Shown in pieces: positions 8,416 through 19,020 of a stretch of DNA of 61,971 nucleotides. The notes under the pieces were generated by a model. The model worked only from the letters and a program-made list of their open reading frames with translations. It searched no databases and was not told where the DNA came from. The first letter of the stretch is position 1, and each line of letters opens with the position of its first letter. This stretch comes from Gemmatimonas sp. (lineage in GTDB: Bacteria > Gemmatimonadota > Gemmatimonadetes > Gemmatimonadales > Gemmatimonadaceae): assembly GCA_023910675.1 (NCBI GenBank), contig JAAVWC010000022.1:1-61971 (forward strand), in the 5' to 3' direction. The position numbers were made by a program, and so were the translations under genes.

Positions 8416-9612
8416 ATGACCACCAAAACCATTCGCGACCTGTCCGCTGCTGACATGCAGGGGCGACGCGCGCTTGTTCGTGTCGACTTCAACGTCCCGC
8501 TCGATGAGTCGGGGGCCGTCGCTGACGACACGCGTATCCGGTCGGCGTTGCCGACCATCAATGCACTGCGCGACGGCGGGGCCTCAGTCGTATTGCTCGC
8601 CCATTTCGGACGCCCCAAGGGCGCACCGGAGGCGAAGTATTCGCTGGCGCCGGTCGCGGCGCGCCTCAAGACATTGCTTTCCTGTCCGGTGCACTTCCTC
8701 GATGTGACCGTCGGAGAGCGCGCTGTCGAAGCGACCCAGAATCTTGCGCCCGGCGATGTCCTGCTGCTCGAGAACACGCGCTTTCTCCCGGGCGAAGAGA
8801 AGAACGACGAAGCCCTCGCGTATCAGATGGCGCAGCTCGGCGATTTTTACGTGAACGATGCGTTCGGTGCGGCGCACCGCGCACACGCGAGCACGGCCGG
8901 TGTCGCCAAGTTTTGCCGTCCGGCCGTCGCCGGCCTGCTCATGGAGAAGGAACTGGCGTATCTCGGCGGCGCACTCGCGGCACCGGAGCGCCCGTTCGTG
9001 GCGATTCTCGGGGGCTCGAAGATCTCCGGCAAAATCGATGTGGTCGACGCGCTGCTGCCGAAGGTGGACAAGCTGCTGATTGGCGGGGCGATGGCGTGCA
9101 CCTTCTTCAGGGCGATGGGATTCGAAACGGGCAATTCACTCGTCGAGCCTGATCGATTGGCCATGGCCACCGATTTGCTCGCCCGTGCAGGTGACAAACT
9201 GGTGCTCCCCATCGACGCGACGATTGCACCGGCAATGGACGCCGGTGCGCAAGCGACGTCGGTGGCTCGGGACGCGATCCCGGTCGGGCAAGCGATGTTC
9301 GATATCGGCCCGGAGAGCACGGCGTTGTATCGTGTACTGGTAGAGGGTGCGCGCACCGTGCTCTGGAACGGCCCGATGGGCGTGTTCGAGAAGCCGCCGT
9401 TCGACGCCGGAACACGCGGAGTCGCCGAAGCGATGGCCATCGCCACCGGTAAGGGCGCCACGACGATCATCGGCGGTGGCGATAGCGCCGCGGCCGTTGC
9501 CGAAGCCGGGCTCGAAGCACAGATGTCGCACGTCTCCACCGGCGGTGGCGCGTCGCTCGAATTTCTCGAAGGCAAAGACCTTCCCGGCGTCAGCGCGCTC
9601 GACGCGCGCTGA
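8416..9612 (+). CDS. pgk: Phosphoglycerate kinase
   Basis: Transfers phosphate from 1,3-bisphosphoglycerate to ADP. 398 residues from ATG 8416; the frame continues upstream, but the protein aligns from here with RVDFNVPLD as the first conserved block. Other motifs: [33 protein letters not shown] and the C-terminal GGGDSAAAV and STGGGASLE segments. Lies 27 nt before tpiA, so the two are probably co-transcribed. Confidence 0.97.
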   Translation: MTTKTIRDLSAADMQGRRALVRVDFNVPLDESGAVADDTRIRSALPTINALRDGGASVVLLAHFGRPKGAPEAKYSLAPVAARLKTLLSCPVHFLDVTVGERAVEATQNLAPGDVLLLENTRFLPGEEKNDEALAYQMAQLGDFYVNDAFGAAHRAHASTAGVAKFCRPAVAGLLMEKELAYLGGALAAPERPFVAILGGSKISGKIDVVDALLPKVDKLLIGGAMACTFFRAMGFETGNSLVEPDRLAMATDLLARAGDKLVLPIDATIAPAMDAGAQATSVARDAIPVGQAMFDIGPESTALYRVLVEGARTVLWNGPMGVFEKPPFDAGTRGVAEAMAIATGKGATTIIGGGDSAAAVAEAGLEAQMSHVSTGGGASLEFLEGKDLPGVSALDAR

Positions 9613-9639
9613 CCGTCGCTCATCTTTTCGGATTCTCCC

Positions 9640-10395
9640 ATGCATCGCAAGCCGGTTATTGCTGCCAACTGGAAGCTCAATCTCAGTCCCACCGACGCGA
9701 AGGCGTTTCTGCAGCGGTTTCTCGCGCAGGTGCCAAAGCTGAACGAACGGACGCTGGTGTTCTTTCCGTCGGCGATCACGCTGACCACGGTCATCGACGG
9801 GTTGCGCGAGCGGCCGGAGATCTGGGTCGGCGTGCAGAATGTGCACTCGGAAGCCCAGGGCGCCTTTACGGGCGAGAACTCCGTGTTGATGGCGCGCGAT
9901 GTGGGGGCGCGCGTCGTCTTGGTCGGACACTCCGAACGGCGTCACGTGTTCGGGGAAACCGACGAAATGACGACGCGAAAGATGTCGCTCATCGTGCAGG
10001 GGCGACTGACCCCCATGTTGTGCGTCGGCGAAACGCTCGAGGAGCGCGAAGCCGGTCGGACCGCGGAAGTGGTCGAACGCCAGCTGACTGCTGGGCTGGC
10101 GGAACTCGACGCCGGACAGATTGCCCAGATCCTGCTGGCGTACGAGCCGGTGTGGGCCATCGGGACGGGCCGGACGGCGACGCCCGCCGATGCGAGCGAG
10201 ATTCATGGCGTGCTACGTCAGGCGCTCGTATCGCGAATTGGGGAAAAGGCCGCGGCGGGGGTCCCCATCCTTTATGGCGGCTCAGTCAACCGCGGCAATG
10301 CGTCGCAGTTGTTGGCTGCCTCCGATGTGGACGGCTTGCTGGTCGGGGGCGCCTCGCTCGATCCTGACAGCTGGGCCAGTATCGTACGGGCGTAG
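9640..10395 (+). CDS. tpiA: Triosephosphate isomerase
   Basis: Interconverts dihydroxyacetone phosphate and glyceraldehyde-3-phosphate. 251 residues, standard length for this (beta/alpha)8 enzyme. Catalytic Lys sits in AANWKLN, His in VGHSERR and Glu in AYEPVWAIGTG. The phosphate loop is YGGSV, followed by DGLLVGGASL. Third gene of the glycolytic group. Confidence 0.97.
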   Translation: MHRKPVIAANWKLNLSPTDAKAFLQRFLAQVPKLNERTLVFFPSAITLTTVIDGLRERPEIWVGVQNVHSEAQGAFTGENSVLMARDVGARVVLVGHSERRHVFGETDEMTTRKMSLIVQGRLTPMLCVGETLEEREAGRTAEVVERQLTAGLAELDAGQIAQILLAYEPVWAIGTGRTATPADASEIHGVLRQALVSRIGEKAAAGVPILYGGSVNRGNASQLLAASDVDGLLVGGASLDPDSWASIVRA

Positions 10396-10507
10396 GCGTC
10401 CAAGGTGGTGGAGCGTGGCACCGGGCACGCACTCCACGCCTGTCCGCCCAACCTTCTGCGCCCCAAGCACTTGTCGTAGGGGCGTGAGCAGGTGATTTTA
10501 CGAGGCT

Positions 10508-10529
10508 CGGGCCGGGAACCGGCCCGTTT
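10508..10529 (+). terminator. Hairpin upstream of secG
   Basis: Perfect 8-bp GC stem (10508-10515 with 10519-10526), 3-nt loop, followed by TTT. It lies between tpiA and secG and ends about 27 nt before the secG ATG. It probably terminates the glycolytic transcript. The rest of the 160-nt gap shows no tRNA or other feature I can support. Confidence 0.6.
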
Positions 10530-10555
10530 CACTCACGGCAATCCGTCTCCGCGAC

Positions 10556-10936
10556 ATGTACACGTTTCTGCTGACTCTGCTCATCCTCGACGCTTTCGTG
10601 CTTGCGGCGGCAATTCTTCTCCAGTCGGGCAAGGGGGGCGGTCTCGCCGCCAGCTTCGGCGGCGCGAGCTCGTCGTCGGACTCCGTGATCGGGTCGCGTC
10701 AGGCCGGCAACCTCCTCACGAAGACGTCGTGGTGGTGTGGCGGCATCTTCCTCGGCTTAGCGTTCGTGCTGCAGATCATGTCCAGCCGCGCGTCCGCGCC
10801 CAAGTCGGTGCTCGACAAGCTCGCCGCGCCGGCCCCCGCGTCGGCGCCCAGCACGGGCAGCGGGACCGCGGCTCCCGCCGCGCCTCTGACGCAGCAGGCA
10901 GCGCCGGCCACACCGGCCGCGCCCGCGAAGAAGTAA
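10556..10936 (+). CDS. secG: Preprotein translocase subunit SecG
   Basis: Small auxiliary subunit of the SecYEG channel. 126 residues with two membrane segments: residues about 3-22 and about 60-80. Between them lies the conserved [16 protein letters not shown] loop. After the second segment comes an Ala/Pro-rich tail of about 40 residues ending in KK, longer than in most SecG. It ends 8 nt before carA. Confidence 0.93.
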   Translation: MYTFLLTLLILDAFVLAAAILLQSGKGGGLAASFGGASSSSDSVIGSRQAGNLLTKTSWWCGGIFLGLAFVLQIMSSRASAPKSVLDKLAAPAPASAPSTGSGTAAPAAPLTQQAAPATPAAPAKK

Positions 10937-10944
10937 GGCGGCAG

Positions 10945-12057
10945 GTGCACAGCTTGCCGCCCAAAGGGTTCCTCCTCCTCGAGGACGGAACCCTTTTTCT
11001 CGGTCGACTGGTGGGTCCCTCCCTGCCGACCGTTGCCGAAGTCGTTTTCACCACGAACATGACCGGCTATCAGGAGGTGTTCACCGATCCCTCCTACAAA
11101 GGGCAGATCGTGGTGCTCACGGCCCCGCAGATCGGCAATTACGGCGTTAACCTCGACGATCCGGAATCCGCCCGTCCGCAGGTTGCGGGGGTGGTGGTCC
11201 GTGAGCTGTCGCCGACCTATTCGAACTGGCGCGCCACCGGCGATCTGCGGGCATGGCTCGAGCAGTACGACGTGCCGGTGCTTACCGAGGTCGATACCCG
11301 TCGGCTCACGCGGCATCTGCGCAACATCGGTGTCATGAAGGGCGTAATCGGGGCGGGGGAGACCCCCACCAAGGCAGCCCTCGAGGCGCTCGACAGCTGT
11401 CCCAGCATGGAAGGGCTCGATCTGGCGACGGTCGTCTCGACACGCGAGCCGTACACGTGGGGCAAGGCCGATGCGCCGTACCATGTCGTGGCCTATGACT
11501 ACGGCATCAAGCGCAACATCCTGCGCCTCTTCGAGGAGCATGGGGTGCGCGTGACGGTGGTCCCCAGCGACACGAGCGCCGATCAGGTGCTCGCCATGAA
11601 TCCGGACGGCGTGTTCCTCTCGAACGGCCCGGGCGATCCGGCGGCTGTCTCATACGCGCCGGTGGCCATCCGGAGCATTGCCGCGAAGGAGGTGCCGATG
11701 TTCGGGATCTGCCTCGGCCATCAACTCCTCGGGCTGACCTTTGGTGGACGGACGGCCAAGATGCCCTTCGGGCATCGCGGCGGAAACCAGCCCGTAAAGG
11801 ACTTGGCCACCGGCAAGGTGCTGATCACCTCCCAGAACCACGGGTTTGCCGTCGTAGGGTCGCCTGAGGGGGTCGAAGGCGCCCCCGACCTAGCTGTCAC
11901 GCACGTGAATCTCAACGATGGGACCGTCGAGGGGCTCCGCCACAAGACCCTGCCGATCTTTGCCGTGCAATACCATCCCGAGGCCGCACCGGGACCGCAC
12001 GATGCCGTGCCGTTGTTCGATCAGTTTCTCACGGCCCTGAGAAATCGTCGTGGGTGA
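10945..12057 (+). CDS. carA: Carbamoyl-phosphate synthase, small (glutaminase) subunit
   Basis: Hydrolyses glutamine to feed ammonia to CarB for carbamoyl phosphate (pyrimidines, arginine). 370 residues from GTG 10945, chosen because it follows a GGCGGCAG stretch and gives the standard N-terminus ending in GFLLLEDG. The N-terminal domain has [10 protein letters not shown] and TPQ-like APQIGNYG. The class-I amidotransferase domain has GICLGHQLL (nucleophile Cys), SQNHGFAV and [12 protein letters not shown]. No carB follows, so the two subunits are encoded apart. Confidence 0.96.
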   Translation: MHSLPPKGFLLLEDGTLFLGRLVGPSLPTVAEVVFTTNMTGYQEVFTDPSYKGQIVVLTAPQIGNYGVNLDDPESARPQVAGVVVRELSPTYSNWRATGDLRAWLEQYDVPVLTEVDTRRLTRHLRNIGVMKGVIGAGETPTKAALEALDSCPSMEGLDLATVVSTREPYTWGKADAPYHVVAYDYGIKRNILRLFEEHGVRVTVVPSDTSADQVLAMNPDGVFLSNGPGDPAAVSYAPVAIRSIAAKEVPMFGICLGHQLLGLTFGGRTAKMPFGHRGGNQPVKDLATGKVLITSQNHGFAVVGSPEGVEGAPDLAVTHVNLNDGTVEGLRHKTLPIFAVQYHPEAAPGPHDAVPLFDQFLTALRNRRG

Positions 12058-12071
12058 GATGGTCCAAACGC

Positions 12072-12136
12072 TTGACTGATAAGCACTAAGGCCATACGTT
12101 CGCTTCGTGGGCACCGAGCTGTGGCTTGGTGCCCAC
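12072..12136 (+). promoter_or_regulatory. Candidate promoter and 5' hairpin of the HU-like gene
   Basis: A -35-like TTGACT (12072-12077) is followed after 17 nt by TACGTT (12095-12100). Transcription would begin near 12107. That is exactly where a perfect 9-bp stem starts (12107-12115 with 12128-12136, 12-nt loop). The transcript would therefore carry a 5'-terminal stem-loop, a known mRNA-stabilising arrangement. The promoter call is by eye. Confidence 0.45.
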
Positions 12137-12169
12137 AGCGTTTCTGCTCCGAAACTCTCCGCCCGCCAC

Positions 12170-12508
12170 ATGACCAAAGCCGATCTGGTCGAGAACGTCA
12201 CGGCTCGCATTGCTCGGACCGCCGGACCGACCATCTCCAAGAAAGACTGCGCGCGCGTCGTTGACGCGTTCCTTGATGCTATCAAGGAGGCGCTGCAGGA
12301 GCAGAAAAACATCGAGGTCCGTGGCTTCGGGACGTACAAAATCCGCCAGCGCAAAACGCGCATGGCGCGGAACCCGCGTACAGGCTCGCCTGTCGAGGTC
12401 TCTGCGCGTCCGGTCCCCGTGTTCAAGCCCAGCAAGGAACTGCGCGCCATGGTTGCCGGCGTCGAAGCGGACATGCTCGACGATGATGACGATTACGGCG
12501 ATTCCTAA
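12170..12508 (+). CDS. HU/IHF family DNA-binding protein
   Basis: Nucleoid-associated protein that bends DNA as a dimer. 112 residues from ATG 12170 (MTKADLVENV). Contains GFGTYKIRQRK at the end of the dimer core and the DNA-arm motif RNPRTG followed by VPVFKPSKEL. It ends in an acidic tail (DDDDDYGDS) after about 95 residues of standard HU fold. HU and IHF subunits cannot be told apart safely here. The start is supported by the alignment with HU N-termini; a longer upstream frame adds unrelated residues. Confidence 0.93.
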   Translation: MTKADLVENVTARIARTAGPTISKKDCARVVDAFLDAIKEALQEQKNIEVRGFGTYKIRQRKTRMARNPRTGSPVEVSARPVPVFKPSKELRAMVAGVEADMLDDDDDYGDS

Positions 12509-12637
12509 CCGGTCGCTGCTGCTCCTCGTTCAACGCCCTCAGCTGCCTGCATCAGGTGGCGGGGGCGTCGCTCATTTCGGTTCTTTCTCGAGTGCGCCGG
12601 AACGACTTCGGCCTCCCGGCGCTATCTTCCGCTTGTC

Positions 12638-12880
12638 ATGAGCGTTCCTATCCTGCTCTTCGCGTCGTACGCCGACGCCTTTGGCGCCCGTCGCCTCGAG
12701 GTCCCGGTTACCGCCCCGTGTGCGGTCTCGGCACTGATCGAGGCGTTGCGCGCCATGCCCGGCGGGGACTGTCTGCCAGCGAAGCCTCTGGTCGCCGTAA
12801 ACCAGGCGTTTGCCGCACCCGCCTCCATTGTCGGGCCGAGCGACGAAGTGGCGCTTATCCCGCCGGTCGCCGGCGGATGA
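12638..12880 (+). CDS. moaD: Molybdopterin synthase small subunit MoaD
   Basis: Ubiquitin-like sulfur carrier for molybdopterin. 80 residues ending in the required Gly-Gly (PPVAGG). A TATCTT hexamer at 12623-12628 would place transcription start about 3 nt before the ATG, and there is no Shine-Dalgarno sequence, so the message may be leaderless. Its stop overlaps the moaE start (ATGA). The 129-nt gap upstream holds no recognisable Moco riboswitch. Confidence 0.92.
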   Translation: MSVPILLFASYADAFGARRLEVPVTAPCAVSALIEALRAMPGGDCLPAKPLVAVNQAFAAPASIVGPSDEVALIPPVAGG

Positions 12881-13359
12881 CGGCGACCTCCTCGCTGCAC
12901 GGTCTCCTGCACTCGGCGATCGTCACGGAGCCCATCGACGTCGCTCGGCTTATCGCCACGACGCAGGCCGCGGGCGTCGGCGCCCTTTCGGTTTTTCTGG
13001 GCACCGTGCGCGATCTGAACGACGGGCGCGGGGTCAGCGGCATGGACTACGAAGCATACGAGTCGATGGCGGCGCTCGAGCTCGCGTCGGTCGCACGCGA
13101 GGTCTGTGACCGCATCTCAGGGCTTCGCGTGGCCATCGAACATCGTATCGGCACCCTCGACGTTGGCGACGTGAGTGTCGCGATCGTGGCCGCCCATGCG
13201 CACCGTGGCCCCGCCCTCGACGGTGCGCGGGCCATCATCGAAGCCCTCAAACAGCGTGTGCCCATTTGGAAGCGCGAGCACTATCTCGACGGGGAGCGCG
13301 CGTGGGTGGATCCGACCCGGGCCGCGGCGCGGATCGACGTGGGGCTCACCGATGCTTGA
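12877..13359 (+). CDS. moaE: Molybdopterin synthase catalytic subunit MoaE
   Basis: Large subunit that transfers sulfur from MoaD onto precursor Z to form molybdopterin. 160 residues. Diagnostic segments are VFLGTVRD, YEAYESMA, HRIGTLDVGDVSV, the AHAHR motif and VPIWKREHY with the conserved Lys. It overlaps moaD by 4 nt and moaA by 8 nt, a tight operon. moaC is not in the window. Confidence 0.95.
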   Translation: MTATSSLHGLLHSAIVTEPIDVARLIATTQAAGVGALSVFLGTVRDLNDGRGVSGMDYEAYESMAALELASVAREVCDRISGLRVAIEHRIGTLDVGDVSVAIVAAHAHRGPALDGARAIIEALKQRVPIWKREHYLDGERAWVDPTRAAARIDVGLTDA

Positions 13360-14323
13360 TCAATTCGGGCGGAAGATCGAATACCTCCGCATTTCGGTCA
13401 CCGATCGCTGCAATCTCCGCTGTCAGTACTGTATGCCGCTGGAAGGGCTCCCGTGGCTGCCCAAGCAGGAGATTCTGCGGTACGAGGAAATCACCGAAAT
13501 CGTCCGACAGCTGGCGCCCCTTGGTCTCAAGCGTTTGCGGATCACCGGTGGGGAGCCAACAATCCGGCCAGAGTTGCCGACGCTCGTTCGGATGCTCAAG
13601 GCCATCGACGGGATCGAGGACATCGCGCTGTCGACCAACGGGGTGAAGCTCCCCTCCATGGCGCGCGAGCTCGCGGACGCGGGACTCGATCGCGTGAACA
13701 TCAGCGCCGATTCTCTGCAAGCGGAGCGGGTGATTCGTATCGCCCGCCGCGACTTGGGTTTCGATCTGGAGACCGCGGCGCGCGCGGCGCAGGAGGCCGG
13801 TATCGGCCCCGTCAAGATCAACGTCGTGGTCATGCGTGGCATCAACGACGACGAGATCGCCGATTTTGCCGCGCTTACGCAAGAGTACCCATGGCACGTG
13901 CGCTTCATAGAGCTCATGCCCGTGGGCGAGCTGCGAGAACTGACATGGGATCACGTCGTGCCCAGTGACGAAGTGCTATCCCGTGTGCGCGCTGTGGCCG
14001 ACCTATCGCCCGATCGTGGTCCCGAAAAGGGCAACGGGCCGGCGGTGTATTACCGCTTTCCGAACGCGCCAGGGTCGGTCGGGGTGATCACCCCGATGAC
14101 GCACACCTACTGTGAGACCTGCAATCGCGTCCGGCTCACCGCCGACGGTCGGCTCCGGACGTGCCTCTTCGGTGACCACGAAGTCGTTTTGCGAGACGCG
14201 CTCCGCCGGGGGGAGCCACTGGCCCCCCTCTTTGCCCAGGCCCTGGCCGAGAAGCCCAAAGAGCACGCGCTGCTGCAGATGCGCGTGGGCGGCCTGCGGG
14301 CGCTCAGTGAGGTCGGTGGCTGA
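13352..14323 (+). CDS. moaA: GTP 3',8-cyclase MoaA
   Basis: Radical-SAM enzyme that starts molybdenum cofactor synthesis by cyclising GTP. 323 residues. The N-terminal SAM cluster motif is C20-x3-C24-x2-C27 (CNLRCQYC). RITGGEP follows, and the C-terminal second-cluster cysteines lie in CETCNRVRL and RTCL. The protein ends in Gly-Gly, as MoaA usually does for GTP cyclisation. The start lies inside the moaE end by 8 nt, implying translational coupling. Confidence 0.96.
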   Translation: MLDQFGRKIEYLRISVTDRCNLRCQYCMPLEGLPWLPKQEILRYEEITEIVRQLAPLGLKRLRITGGEPTIRPELPTLVRMLKAIDGIEDIALSTNGVKLPSMARELADAGLDRVNISADSLQAERVIRIARRDLGFDLETAARAAQEAGIGPVKINVVVMRGINDDEIADFAALTQEYPWHVRFIELMPVGELRELTWDHVVPSDEVLSRVRAVADLSPDRGPEKGNGPAVYYRFPNAPGSVGVITPMTHTYCETCNRVRLTADGRLRTCLFGDHEVVLRDALRRGEPLAPLFAQALAEKPKEHALLQMRVGGLRALSEVGG

Positions 14324-14450
14324 GGCGTTGGAGGCCGCGGGCGAAGAAAGTCGCGTTCGGACTGTTCCGTCTGCATTGCTCGCGTGTGTGCACCTCTCTA
14401 ACTTGCCCGAACGACACTCCCTGACCGTTGCGCTACGAGTAACCGGCTAA

Positions 14451-15467
<1,017 letters not shown>

Positions 15468-15476
15468 TTCAGTCCG

Positions 15477-15512
15477 AACCGGCGCGCTCACGACAGTGAG
15501 GCGCCGGTTTCT
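15477..15512 (+). terminator. Rho-independent terminator after mdh
   Basis: A long stem pairs 15477-15485 with 15501-15509 and continues inward as CTCAC/GTGAG around a 4-nt loop with a single bulged base. It is followed by TTTCTCC. It starts 9 nt after the mdh stop and precedes sdhC by under 20 nt, so sdhC probably depends on readthrough or a promoter overlapping this site. Confidence 0.75.
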
Positions 15513-15527
15513 CCTTCCACCCCGCTT

Positions 15528-16250
15528 ATGTACGCTCTCTCGCGTTTCTGGCAGAGCACGGTCGGCAAGAAGATCGTGATGGCTGTGACCGGGATCATCG
15601 GGATCCTGTTCGTCATCGGCCATATGGCTGGCAACCTCCAGATGTTTTATCCGGATGCGCCTGCAGCCATGAAGCACTACGCCGAACTGCTCCGCACGAG
15701 CATGCCGTTGCTCTGGGCCATCCGCATCGGCCTGCTCACGGCCGTCGTCCTCCATGCTGTGGCGGCGTATCAGCTCACCATGTTGTCGAAGGCGGCGCGG
15801 CCTGAGGCGTATGCCGTGCGCCGCCCGCAGGTCACGACACTGGCGGCGCGCACCATCCGCTGGGGCGGCGTGCTGCTCCTCGCCTTCATCGTCTTCCATC
15901 TGCTGCACCTCACGATTGGGGCGGTGCATCCGCAGTTCACGCACCTCGATCCGTACAACAACGTCCGACTCGGCTTGGCCAATCCGCTCGTCGCCGGGTT
16001 CTACGTGCTGGCGATGCTGGCGCTCGGGTTGCACCTCTACCACGGCAGCTGGGCCGTGGTGCGCACGCTCGGCGTGGCACAACCGTCCACGCAGCCCCTC
16101 AAGCGCAAGCTCGCGCTCGTACTCGCGATCGTCGTGGCGGGCGGCTTCATTGTCGTTCCTGTCGCGGCCGTCCTCGGCCTGTTCCCCGACGCGCCGGCAC
16201 AAGTCGACGACGCGACGGTCACGTCCACGGCCGCCGCGGAGACCCACTGA
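15528..16250 (+). CDS. sdhC: Succinate dehydrogenase cytochrome b558 subunit
   Basis: Membrane anchor of a succinate:menaquinone oxidoreductase. 240 residues with about five membrane segments and several His that can bind heme b ([31 protein letters not shown]). This single-subunit diheme anchor is the type found in Bacillus and the Bacteroidetes group, and normally pairs with menaquinone. No separate sdhD is present. sdhA starts 2 nt after the stop. Confidence 0.93.
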   Translation: MYALSRFWQSTVGKKIVMAVTGIIGILFVIGHMAGNLQMFYPDAPAAMKHYAELLRTSMPLLWAIRIGLLTAVVLHAVAAYQLTMLSKAARPEAYAVRRPQVTTLAARTIRWGGVLLLAFIVFHLLHLTIGAVHPQFTHLDPYNNVRLGLANPLVAGFYVLAMLALGLHLYHGSWAVVRTLGVAQPSTQPLKRKLALVLAIVVAGGFIVVPVAAVLGLFPDAPAQVDDATVTSTAAAETH

Positions 16251-16251
16251 C

Positions 16252-18165
16252 ATGCTCGACCTGAATCCCAAGATCCCGAGTGGTCCCCTCGAATCGAAGT
16301 GGGACCAGCACAAGTTCTCGATGAAGCTCGTGAACCCCGCCAACAAGCGGAAGCATCACGTCATCGTGGTCGGGGCCGGCCTTGCTGGTGCATCGGCGGC
16401 GGCCACGATGTCCGAGCTGGGCTACAACGTGTCGTGTTTCGTCTTCCACGATTCGCCGCGGCGCGCGCACTCCATCGCGGCGCAGGGCGGCATCAATGCG
16501 GCAAAGAACTACCAGAACGACGGCGACTCCGTGCGCCGGCTCTTCTACGACACGATCAAGGGCGGCGACTTCCGCGCGCGTGAAGCCAACGTGTACCGTC
16601 TGGCGCAGGTGTCGGTAAACATCATCGACCAGTGTGTGGCGCAGGGGGTGCCGTTCGCACGTGAATACGGCGGACTGCTCGCCAACCGCTCGTTCGGTGG
16701 CGCGCAGGTCTCGCGCACGTTCTACGCGCGCGGACAAACCGGACAGCAGCTGTTGCTGGGCGCGTACTCGGCGCTCGAGAAGCAGGTGGCAGCCAAGAAG
16801 GTGCAAATGCACACCTTCGAGGAAATGCTCGATCTGGTCGTGGTCGACGGGCACGCGCGCGGCATTGTCACGCGCAACCTGTTGACTGGCAAGATCACCT
16901 CGCACGCGGCCGATGCCGTCGTGCTCGCGACGGGTGGATACGGGAACGTGTTCTACCTGAGCACCAACGCCATGTACTCCAACGTGACGGCGTCCTGGCG
17001 CGCGCACAAGAAGGGGGCGGCGTTTGCCAATCCGTGCTACACGCAGATTCACCCCACGTGCATTCCGGTGCATGGTGAGCATCAGTCGAAGCTGACGCTC
17101 ATGTCGGAATCGCTGCGCAATGACGGACGTATCTGGGTGCCGCTCAAGCGCGGCGACAATCGTCCGCCGGCGCAGATTCCGGAAGCAGAGCGGGATTACT
17201 TCCTCGAGCGCAAGTATCCGAGCTTCGGCAACCTCGCCCCGCGTGACATCGCGTCACGTGCGGCCAAGGAAGCGTGCGACGATGGTCGTGGCGTGGGTCC
17301 GGGTGGGCTCGGCGTGTACCTCGACTTCGCCGAGTCGATCAAGCGTCTTGGCCGGCAGACGATCGCCGAACGCTACGGGAATCTGTTCGACATGTACCAG
17401 CGCATCACGGACGAGAATCCGTACGAACAGCCCATGCGCATTTACCCCGCGGTGCACTATACCATGGGCGGCCTCTGGGTCGACTACAACCTCATGAGTA
17501 CGGTGCCCGGGTTGCACGTGGCCGGTGAAGCCAACTTCTCCGATCACGGCGCGAATCGTCTTGGCGCCTCGGCGCTCATGCAGGGACTTGCCGACGGGTA
17601 TTTCGTACTGCCGTATACCATCGGTGATTATCTCGCCGGTACCAAGTTGCCCAAGGTCGACACGTCGCATGCGGCGTTCGCCGAAGCCGAAGGCGCTGTG
17701 CGCGCGCAGCAGAACAAGTTCCTGAGCATCAAGGGCAAGCGGACGGTCGATTCCTTCCACAAGGAACTCGGCAAGATCATGTGGGAGTACTGCGGGATGG
17801 CGCGTGACCGGGCCGGTCTGACGAAGGCGCTGGAACTGATTCCGCAACTCAAGGAAGAGTTCTGGAGCAACGTGAACGTGCCGGGCAGCGGCGACTCGCT
17901 CAACCAGTCGCTGGAGAAGGCCGGACGCGTGGCCGACTTCATCGAGTTGGGTGAACTCATGTGCCGTGACGCGCTGAATCGTGAAGAGTCGTGCGGTGGT
18001 CACTTCCGCACCGAGTACCAGGAAGAAGGCGAAGCCAAGCGCAACGACGACGACTACGCGTACGTCGCCGCGTGGGAGTACGCCGGTGAAGGCAAGGCCC
18101 CGATTCTCAACAAGGAACCGCTGGTGTACGAGAGCGTGCACCTCTCCACGCGGAGCTACAAGTAA
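16252..18165 (+). CDS. sdhA: Succinate dehydrogenase flavoprotein subunit
   Basis: Catalytic FAD subunit that oxidises succinate. 637 residues from ATG 16252. The N-terminal FAD loop is [12 protein letters not shown]. The covalent-FAD motif is [13 protein letters not shown]. The active-site region carries QIHPTCIP and [13 protein letters not shown]. The length (~640) and pairing with a b558 anchor fit the menaquinone-linked class. Its stop shares a base with the sdhB start. Confidence 0.97.
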   Translation: MLDLNPKIPSGPLESKWDQHKFSMKLVNPANKRKHHVIVVGAGLAGASAAATMSELGYNVSCFVFHDSPRRAHSIAAQGGINAAKNYQNDGDSVRRLFYDTIKGGDFRAREANVYRLAQVSVNIIDQCVAQGVPFAREYGGLLANRSFGGAQVSRTFYARGQTGQQLLLGAYSALEKQVAAKKVQMHTFEEMLDLVVVDGHARGIVTRNLLTGKITSHAADAVVLATGGYGNVFYLSTNAMYSNVTASWRAHKKGAAFANPCYTQIHPTCIPVHGEHQSKLTLMSESLRNDGRIWVPLKRGDNRPPAQIPEAERDYFLERKYPSFGNLAPRDIASRAAKEACDDGRGVGPGGLGVYLDFAESIKRLGRQTIAERYGNLFDMYQRITDENPYEQPMRIYPAVHYTMGGLWVDYNLMSTVPGLHVAGEANFSDHGANRLGASALMQGLADGYFVLPYTIGDYLAGTKLPKVDTSHAAFAEAEGAVRAQQNKFLSIKGKRTVDSFHKELGKIMWEYCGMARDRAGLTKALELIPQLKEEFWSNVNVPGSGDSLNQSLEKAGRVADFIELGELMCRDALNREESCGGHFRTEYQEEGEAKRNDDDYAYVAAWEYAGEGKAPILNKEPLVYESVHLSTRSYK

Positions 18166-18938
18166 TGAAGCTCACTCTCAACGTCTGGCGTCAGCCGGCG
18201 TCCCAGGCCCCCGGCAAGCTCGAGACGTACACGCTCGACGGCGTGGGCCCGGACATGTCGTTTCTCGAAATGTTCGACATGCTCAACGAGCAGTTGACGC
18301 TCGAGGGCAAGGAGCCGGTGGCGTTTTCGCACGATTGCCGTGAAGGCATCTGTGGCTCGTGCGCCATGATGATCAACGGCCAGGCCCATGGGCCGTGGAA
18401 GGGGGCCGCGACCTGCCAGCTGCACATGCGCGCGTTCAAGGATGGCGACATCATCACCGTCGAACCTTGGCGTGCCTCACCGTTCCCGGTGGTGAAGGAT
18501 CTCGTGGTCAACCGTGGGTCGTTCGACCGCATCATTCAGGCGGGCGGCTACATCTCGGTGAACACCGGTGGCGCGCGTGACGCCAACGAGATCCTCATTG
18601 GTAAAGACGTGCTCGATGAGGCCATGGATGCCGCCGCGTGCATCGGCTGTGGTGCCTGTGTGGCGGCGTGTCCCAACGCGTCGGCGTCGCTCTTCACCGG
18701 GGCGAAGATTTCGCACCTCGGCAACCTCCCGCAGGGCCAGCCCGAGCGGGACAAGCGCGCCCTCGCCATGGTCGAGCAGATGGATCTCGAAGGCTTCGGC
18801 CATTGCACCTTGGCAGGGGAATGCCAGGAGGCGTGCCCGAAGGAGATCAGCATCGACGTCATCAAGAAAATGAACCGCGATTATCTGGTGGCGAGCGCCC
18901 GTCGGCAGGAGCCGCGGGCTGTTGCCGGTTCAGGCTGA
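18165..18938 (+). CDS. sdhB: Succinate dehydrogenase iron-sulfur subunit
   Basis: Carries electrons from FAD to quinone through three Fe-S clusters. 257 residues. The [2Fe-2S] motif is CREGICGSC with a later Cys in TCQLH. The C-terminal clusters are bound by [12 protein letters not shown] and by the [12 protein letters not shown] region. The start overlaps the sdhA stop by one base. Completes the sdhCAB operon. Confidence 0.96.
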   Translation: MKLTLNVWRQPASQAPGKLETYTLDGVGPDMSFLEMFDMLNEQLTLEGKEPVAFSHDCREGICGSCAMMINGQAHGPWKGAATCQLHMRAFKDGDIITVEPWRASPFPVVKDLVVNRGSFDRIIQAGGYISVNTGGARDANEILIGKDVLDEAMDAAACIGCGACVAACPNASASLFTGAKISHLGNLPQGQPERDKRALAMVEQMDLEGFGHCTLAGECQEACPKEISIDVIKKMNRDYLVASARRQEPRAVAGSG

Positions 18939-19020
18939 TTCCGCTTGTGACTCGGACGATCACGGGGGCGTCGGCGAGATATCGCTGGCGCTTCTGCGTG
19001 GTTGGCGTATGTTCATGCAT

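Noticed and set aside
10396..10555. A tRNA between tpiA and secG, as seen in some bacteria
   Set aside because: I could not fit acceptor and T arms; the only structure is the terminator-like hairpin at 10508.
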